Assembly (NCBI GenBank): GCA_002714465.1
Contig: PAXL01000024.1
Span: forward strand, 54,022-72,799
Reading direction: 5' to 3'
Source: Gemmatimonadota bacterium
GTDB taxonomy: Bacteria; Latescibacterota; UBA2968
Length of the DNA stretch: 18,778 nt
Below, in pieces: positions 15,054 through 18,778 of this stretch. Position 1 is the stretch's first letter; each line of letters opens with the position of its first letter. The position numbers and the translations under genes were made by a program. The notes under the pieces were generated by a model, which was not told where the DNA came from, ran no database searches, and saw nothing but the letters and a program-made list of their open reading frames with translations.

Positions 15054-16148
15054 TCAGATCACAAACCGCTCCAAAGCCTCACGATCGACTTCTACCCCGA
15101 GTCCCGGCCCTTCTGGAATCTTAACCCATCCATCTTCCATCGGAAACGTTGTTCCCAGCTGGGTACGAAGCCCGTTCTCTGTCATGTCATACTCACAATA
15201 GCAAGGAAACGGGTTCAGGGCTGCCGGGAGATCGGGACGCATCGTCGCTTGATAGTGGAGTGTCGCCGCAAGCCTCACGTTCCCGCCCCACATGTGTGGA
15301 ATAATACGTATGTGGTGCGCGTCTGCGAGTGCGGCCACCCGTTTCATTTCCGTAAACCCGCATGCGATGCTAATATCCGGTTGGATCACGTCGATCACGC
15401 GCGACTGGCACAGGTCTCGGAATGACCGCGTCCCCTCTAACCCTTCCGCTCCCGCAAGTCTCAGGGTCGGAAGGGCGTGCTTGATCATCCCATAGCCATT
15501 AACGTCCTGCGGCATGATTGGCTCCTCATACCAAAGAAGATCGTATGCCATCGTCCGTTTTCCGCTGTCGATCGCCGTCGCTGGGTCATACGCGCAGTTT
15601 GCGTCGATCGCGAGCGCGATGTCTTCACCGATCGCGTTCCTCACGGCCGACACAATCCGCTCATCCTCTTCGGGTCCAAACCCCATCTTCATCTTCACGG
15701 CCTCGAACCCCGCGTCCCGGTATCGCAGAGCCTCTTTCGCAAGAGCCTCTGCGTGATCCTCTCCTTCCGGTTTGAACAAACCGCTCGCGTAGGCCAATAC
15801 CTTGTCTCGCTGCTTGCCGCCAAGCAGCTGCCATACCGGCATGTCCAACGCTTTCCCCATCAGATCCCAGAGCGCGATTTCGACCCCGCAAACTGAGCGT
15901 GAATTCTGTCCGCCACGGCTCAAATTATCGTAGATCGTCTCGTAGTCGAAGGGACTCTTCCCTATCACGTGTGCCTCGAGATCACCCTTCGCCGGAGGAC
16001 CGCTCGACTCTCCCCACCCGACGAGCCCGGAATCCGTCTTAACCTCCACATATGTTGCACCTCGACTCCGGTTATAGTGCCTCGAATTTGCATACGGCTT
16101 CTTCACCTGATACGACAGCTGATAAACCTGCACCTCCGTCACCTTCAT
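15054..16148 (-). CDS. enolase-superfamily enzyme of the mandelate racemase subgroup, D-galactarolactone cycloisomerase-like
   Basis: 364 residues: capping domain, then TIM barrel. VEIALWDLMGKALDMPVWQL (89-108) is the family signature. Catalytic KxK is VKMKMG (Lys152, Lys154); metal ligands are Asp182 (DANCAYD), Glu208 or Glu209 (YEEP) and Glu235 (AGAEG); Asp258 (QPDIS) with His285 (IPHMWG) completes the mandelate-racemase-type set. The overall pattern, including GWGESSGPP near residue 44 and HMWGGNVRLAA, resembles Agrobacterium galactarolactone cycloisomerase, which acts in galacturonate oxidation; other acid-sugar dehydratases share the scaffold. The start ATG 16148 has a strong AAGGGGG site (16155-16161 on the minus strand) 6 nt away. 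It is the first of four genes on this strand and divergent from tig. Confidence 0.85.
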   Translation of the reverse strand: MKVTEVQVYQLSYQVKKPYANSRHYNRSRGATYVEVKTDSGLVGWGESSGPPAKGDLEAHVIGKSPFDYETIYDNLSRGGQNSRSVCGVEIALWDLMGKALDMPVWQLLGGKQRDKVLAYASGLFKPEGEDHAEALAKEALRYRDAGFEAVKMKMGFGPEEDERIVSAVRNAIGEDIALAIDANCAYDPATAIDSGKRTMAYDLLWYEEPIMPQDVNGYGMIKHALPTLRLAGAEGLEGTRSFRDLCQSRVIDVIQPDISIACGFTEMKRVAALADAHHIRIIPHMWGGNVRLAATLHYQATMRPDLPAALNPFPCYCEYDMTENGLRTQLGTTFPMEDGWVKIPEGPGLGVEVDREALERFVI

Positions 16149-16339
16149 TTTGGACCCCCTTGCTACACTCCGGCCTAGAATGCTATACCCAGTTCTCAGT
16201 TTGTCTTTAAACGTCCTTGCACGTGGAATCCTCTACCCCAAAAGAACACGTTATCGCTCACTTGTGGACAAAAGCACCATCACTGCATCACCAGCCCAGT
16301 AAAGAATGGCGGCACTTTTTGGTGCAGGCCGCCGCCACA

Positions 16340-16406
16340 GCCGTCTATCATTTGGGTAATCCGACTGACACACATCCATGCAGACGGTGAGTGACTGATA
16401 GACGGC
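16340..16406. repeat. perfect 11-bp inverted repeat in the large intergenic region
   Basis: GCCGTCTATCA (16340-16350) and TGATAGACGGC (16396-16406) are exact reverse complements separated by 45 nt. A third partial copy, AGACGG, lies between them (16382-16387). A GC hairpin, GGCGGC (16308-16313) with GCCGCC (16328-16333), lies just to the left. The 16149-16586 stretch otherwise shows no recognisable gene; a 66-codon minus-strand frame (16251-16451) covers the repeat but matches no family I know. Confidence 0.6.
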
Positions 16407-16586
16407 CGCGATCAGCCCGTCACGTCTGATGAAGTTCGAATCAAGCGACAAGATGGCCGATGGGAGCCATTGTAGGGGTTTCCCGGTCCTCTAAATGCCG
16501 TATCTTTTGACTTCCCGCAAGGAGGGGTTCACGTGGTTGGCTGATCTGCGCTTTAGACAAGTCGTTTGGGTGCAAATAGCCGCAAA

Positions 16587-16615
16587 TTGACAACAAATTG
16601 CCATTTATGTATTGT
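16587..16615 (+). promoter_or_regulatory. sigma-70 promoter for tig (and probably clpP-clpX)
   Basis: A perfect TTGACA (16587-16592) is followed, after 17 bp, by TATTGT (16610-16615, four of six bases of TATAAT). Transcription should start near 16622. CAAAT occurs three times at 10-11 bp spacing (16573, 16583, 16594) over and just upstream of the -35 element, which could mark a helically phased binding site; that last point is inference. Confidence 0.65.
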
Positions 16616-16661
16616 TCACGGCGATAATAAGGCTGTAAATCGTTGTGTTTTCGCCAACTTT

Positions 16662-16692
16662 AAAGAGCCCAAGCGGCTCTTTTCATTTGTTT
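16662..16692 (+). terminator. intrinsic-terminator hairpin inside the tig leader
   Basis: AAAGAGCC (16662-16669) pairs perfectly with GGCTCTTT (16675-16682) around the 5-nt loop CAAGC, followed by TCATTTGTTTG. It lies about 40 nt after the predicted tig transcription start and 22 nt before the start codon, so it could act as an attenuator producing a roughly 65-nt leader RNA, or end transcription arriving from upstream. Confidence 0.65.
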
Positions 16693-16713
16693 GCAGGAGG
16701 GGCGAAGGTCCCA

Positions 16714-17994
16714 ATGAAGGTTGAGGTCACAGAGTCGGACGCTTGGCGGCGCACGCTCGAAATCGAAGTGCCACGCGAAGATGTGAACGAACGGCTTAAA
16801 GAAGCCTACAAGAGTTACAGCAAGTCCCTGAACCTGCCAGGATTCAGGAAGGGTAAGGTGCCGGTCAGTGTCGTAAAGGCGCGCTTCGGGCCGGCGATCC
16901 TCGACGAGGTGATCGCCAAAACCGAGGAAGAATTCTACCGGGAAGCCAGCCAGGAGCAAGGTCTCCACCCGGTCTCGCAGGCCACGATAGAGGACAGCAG
17001 CTTTGAGGACGGTGAGCCCCTCAAGTTTAAGGCCTCCGTCGACGTCAAGCCCGAGCTTGACATCCAGAACTATAAGGGGCTGAAGGTCGTCCGCCCGGTC
17101 TTCAAGTTCGAGGAGTCTTTCGTCGAAAACCAGCTAAACGGGATGCGCGAGCAGAATGCCACCGAGAAGCAGGTCGACCGAAAAGCTGAACTGGGAGACG
17201 TCATACAGGCGGACTACGTAGAACTGGACGAAAACGGTGAGGAAGTCGCCGAGAAGGCACAGCAGGACAGGGTCTTCCTGATCGGTGGCCCGAACGCTAA
17301 CCACGACCTGGACAACCAGTTGGTCGGGATCGAGATCGGCGACACACGGGACGTGCAATACACCCACTCGCACGACACTGAAGACGGCGAGCATCACAAC
17401 CACGAAGTCCGTTTCCGCGTCACGGCTAAGGAGATTCGTGAACGGGAGCTCCCGGAGCTTGATGACGACTTCGCTAAGGATGTCGGCCCCTTCGAATCTC
17501 TCGAAGACCTGAAGACTCGGATTCGGGACGACATACAAGCACAGTCCGATACCGCTTCACGGAGCCGGCTGGTCGAGAACCTCGTTGAGGAGTTGATCGC
17601 CCAAAACGAGTTCGAGGTTCCGAACAGCATGGTTGAGACCTACTTGGACAATTTCGTCGAGCAGGTCAAGCGCGAGCGTCAGTCCGAGGAACTGCCAAAC
17701 GAAGACGAGATCCGCGGGAACGCGAGAGAGGGTGCTCTGCGAGGCGTTAAGCGCTACCTGATCCTCGAGCAAGTAGCCGAAAAGGAGACCGTTGAAGTTT
17801 CCGAAGAGGACTTGGACAAACACCTCCAAACGATGTCTGAGCGTCACAACGTTGACGGCGAACGCATCCGCCAGATCCTTGGACGATCCGGCCAGCTCGA
17901 GCGAATCAAATCGGATCTCCTCGACGAGAAAGTCTTCGACTTCCTGATCGAGAATGCCAAAGTCGACGACGTCGAGGAGGCACCAAACAGCTAG
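16714..17994 (+). CDS. tig: trigger factor, ribosome-associated chaperone
   Basis: 426 residues with the usual three regions. The N-terminal ribosome-binding domain has the signature GFRKGKVP (residues 43-50), which docks at the exit tunnel; a central FKBP-type peptidyl-prolyl isomerase domain spans about 155-245; the C-terminal helical arms form the chaperone cradle. It binds nascent chains in the cytoplasm. A His-rich loop in the FKBP domain, THSHDTEDGEHHNH (217-230), is unusual. ATG 16714 is chosen because the protein then begins at the family's first strand (MKVEVTE); GAAGG lies 5 nt upstream and AGGAGG 13 nt upstream. The frame extends to 16645 but runs through the terminator hairpin. 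clpP and clpX follow on the same strand, the common bacterial order. Confidence 0.95.
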   Translation: MKVEVTESDAWRRTLEIEVPREDVNERLKEAYKSYSKSLNLPGFRKGKVPVSVVKARFGPAILDEVIAKTEEEFYREASQEQGLHPVSQATIEDSSFEDGEPLKFKASVDVKPELDIQNYKGLKVVRPVFKFEESFVENQLNGMREQNATEKQVDRKAELGDVIQADYVELDENGEEVAEKAQQDRVFLIGGPNANHDLDNQLVGIEIGDTRDVQYTHSHDTEDGEHHNHEVRFRVTAKEIRERELPELDDDFAKDVGPFESLEDLKTRIRDDIQAQSDTASRSRLVENLVEELIAQNEFEVPNSMVETYLDNFVEQVKRERQSEELPNEDEIRGNAREGALRGVKRYLILEQVAEKETVEVSEEDLDKHLQTMSERHNVDGERIRQILGRSGQLERIKSDLLDEKVFDFLIENAKVDDVEEAPNS

Positions 17995-18101
17995 AAGTTT
18001 TCACCGCAACCACCTGCGCCGCAAAAACGCGAGCGACACCTCAAATCTCGTCTCTATCATCGATACCGAAACACACCACGCTTAATCGAACGGGCAACTG
18101 A

Positions 18102-18716
18102 ATGGCACTTGTACCAATGGTCCTCGAGCAGACCGGGCGCGGAGAACGCACCTACGATATTTTCTCCCGCCTGCTCCGTGACAACATAATCTTCATCGGG
18201 ACACCAATCAACGACACGATCGCGAACCTCGTGATCGCCCAGATGCTTTACTGCACAGCTGAAACACCGGATCGCAGGATTTCGCTCTACATCAACAGCC
18301 CGGGTGGTAGCATCACGGCCGGTCTCGCGATCTACGACACGATGCAGTATGTCTCGAACGATGTCGAAACAATCTGCGTCGGCCAGGCCTTCAGCATGGG
18401 GGCCGTTCTCCTCGCCGGTGGCACAAAAGGTCACCGTAGCGCACTTCCGAACTCAAGAATACTGATCCATCAGCCGATGGGAGGAGCGGGAGGCCAAGCC
18501 TCGGATGTCGAGCGCCACGCGAAGGAGATCCTGCAGTATCGGGACCGCTTGAACAACATCCTGGCAGAACGCACGGAACAGTCCCTTGATCGGATTGCCA
18601 AAGACTCGGATCGTGACTTCTTTATGTCAGCCGAAGAGTCGAAGGAGTATGGCCTGATCGACCAGGTCCTAGAGCCGACAAAAAGCGCGGCCGAGGATAG
18701 CGAAGCAGAGTCCTGA
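18102..18716 (+). CDS. clpP: ATP-dependent Clp protease proteolytic subunit
   Basis: 204 residues, a normal ClpP length. This serine peptidase forms a 14-subunit barrel that degrades proteins fed by ClpX or ClpA-type ATPases. The catalytic triad is visible: Ser98 in GQAFSMGA, His123 in LIHQPMGG, and Asp172 in [24 protein letters not shown] (about 64-79) is the family's substrate-groove motif. A short N-terminal stretch ([20 protein letters not shown]) matches the processed or axial-loop region. It starts 107 bp after tig with no terminator between, and clpX begins 15 bp after its stop, so tig-clpP-clpX are probably transcribed together. No strong ribosome site is seen at ATG 18102. Confidence 0.96.
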   Translation: MALVPMVLEQTGRGERTYDIFSRLLRDNIIFIGTPINDTIANLVIAQMLYCTAETPDRRISLYINSPGGSITAGLAIYDTMQYVSNDVETICVGQAFSMGAVLLAGGTKGHRSALPNSRILIHQPMGGAGGQASDVERHAKEILQYRDRLNNILAERTEQSLDRIAKDSDRDFFMSAEESKEYGLIDQVLEPTKSAAEDSEAES

Positions 18717-18731
18717 TAACGGAGATTCCGT

Positions 18732-18778
18732 TTGAAAAGACGTTCATCCAAAGCAGAGATCCGCTGCTCTTTTTGCGG
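18732..18778 (+). CDS. clpX: ClpX ATPase, N-terminal fragment cut by window edge
   Basis: Only 15 codons are visible from a TTG start (18732-18734), with GGAG 7 nt upstream. They read MKRRSSKAEIRCSFC and the next codon begins GG. The CSFC pair is the first half of the ClpX zinc-binding C4 domain, which recruits substrates and adaptors. Its position directly after clpP on the same strand supports the call. ClpX unfolds tagged proteins and passes them to ClpP. Confidence 0.85.
   Translation, partial: MKRRSSKAEIRCSFC

Noticed and set aside
16425..16450. GTTCGAATC-like T-loop suggesting a tRNA upstream of tig
   Set aside because: Flanking bases do not form a T-stem, acceptor stem or anticodon arm on either strand.
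16251..16451. 66-codon minus-strand frame in the tig upstream gap
   Set aside because: No recognisable motif or ribosome site, and it spans the inverted repeat; kept only as a note.
1..18778. Search for CRISPR arrays, transposases, phage genes or toxin-antitoxin pairs
   Set aside because: No regularly spaced repeats, no transposase-like or phage-like proteins and no small paired genes were seen on either strand.

Overview
The window looks like a chromosomal segment of a free-living, moderately GC-rich Gram-negative-type bacterium. The form of the sigma factor, a DUF6785-type membrane protein, a ceramidase-fold hydrolase and several sugar-acid enzymes fit Gemmatimonadota or a related FCB/PVC-type lineage. 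This is a guess from protein style, because no rRNA or other decisive marker is present. Housekeeping genes frame the window: a primary-type sigma-70 factor on the left, the tig-clpP-clpX cluster on the right, and purF in the middle.

Left part (1-5588): a truncated FAD-dependent amine/amino-acid oxidase with a TTG start and the sigma-70 gene, both on the minus strand. Across a divergent promoter region follows a probable plus-strand operon of a membrane-anchored alpha/beta hydrolase, a neutral-ceramidase-fold hydrolase and an MFS transporter (the last two overlap by 4 bp). A 42-bp segment carrying the ceramidase-like gene's translation start is tandemly duplicated just upstream of it.

Middle (5589-10876): a heavily decayed MgtE-type magnesium transporter fragment, open in no single frame, lies exactly between the MFS stop and the 3' end of an oppositely oriented L-rhamnonate-dehydratase-like enolase-superfamily gene. 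Next to that gene is a fusion of a Cys-less peroxiredoxin-like domain and a 2-oxoglutarate/Fe(II) oxygenase. Divergent from the pair is a large DUF6785/DUF6784 membrane protein, probably a transporter.

Right part (10877-18778): four minus-strand genes in a row (a galactarolactone-cycloisomerase-like MR-subgroup enzyme, a right-handed beta-helix/pectate-lyase-like protein without a signal peptide, a xylose-isomerase-like TIM barrel, and a variant purF 5 bp downstream of it). A roughly 0.56-kb region follows, with a perfect 11-bp inverted repeat, a good sigma-70 promoter and a strong intrinsic-terminator hairpin inside the tig leader. Then come tig (with a His-rich loop), clpP and the first codons of clpX.

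Taken together, the accessory genes look like a catabolic neighbourhood for acidic sugars or uronate-containing glycans (lyase-like protein, isomerase, two acid-sugar dehydratase/isomerase-type enzymes, two transporters) set among essential genes. The pathway is inferred from family membership only. No tRNA, rRNA, CRISPR array, phage gene or intact insertion sequence was seen.
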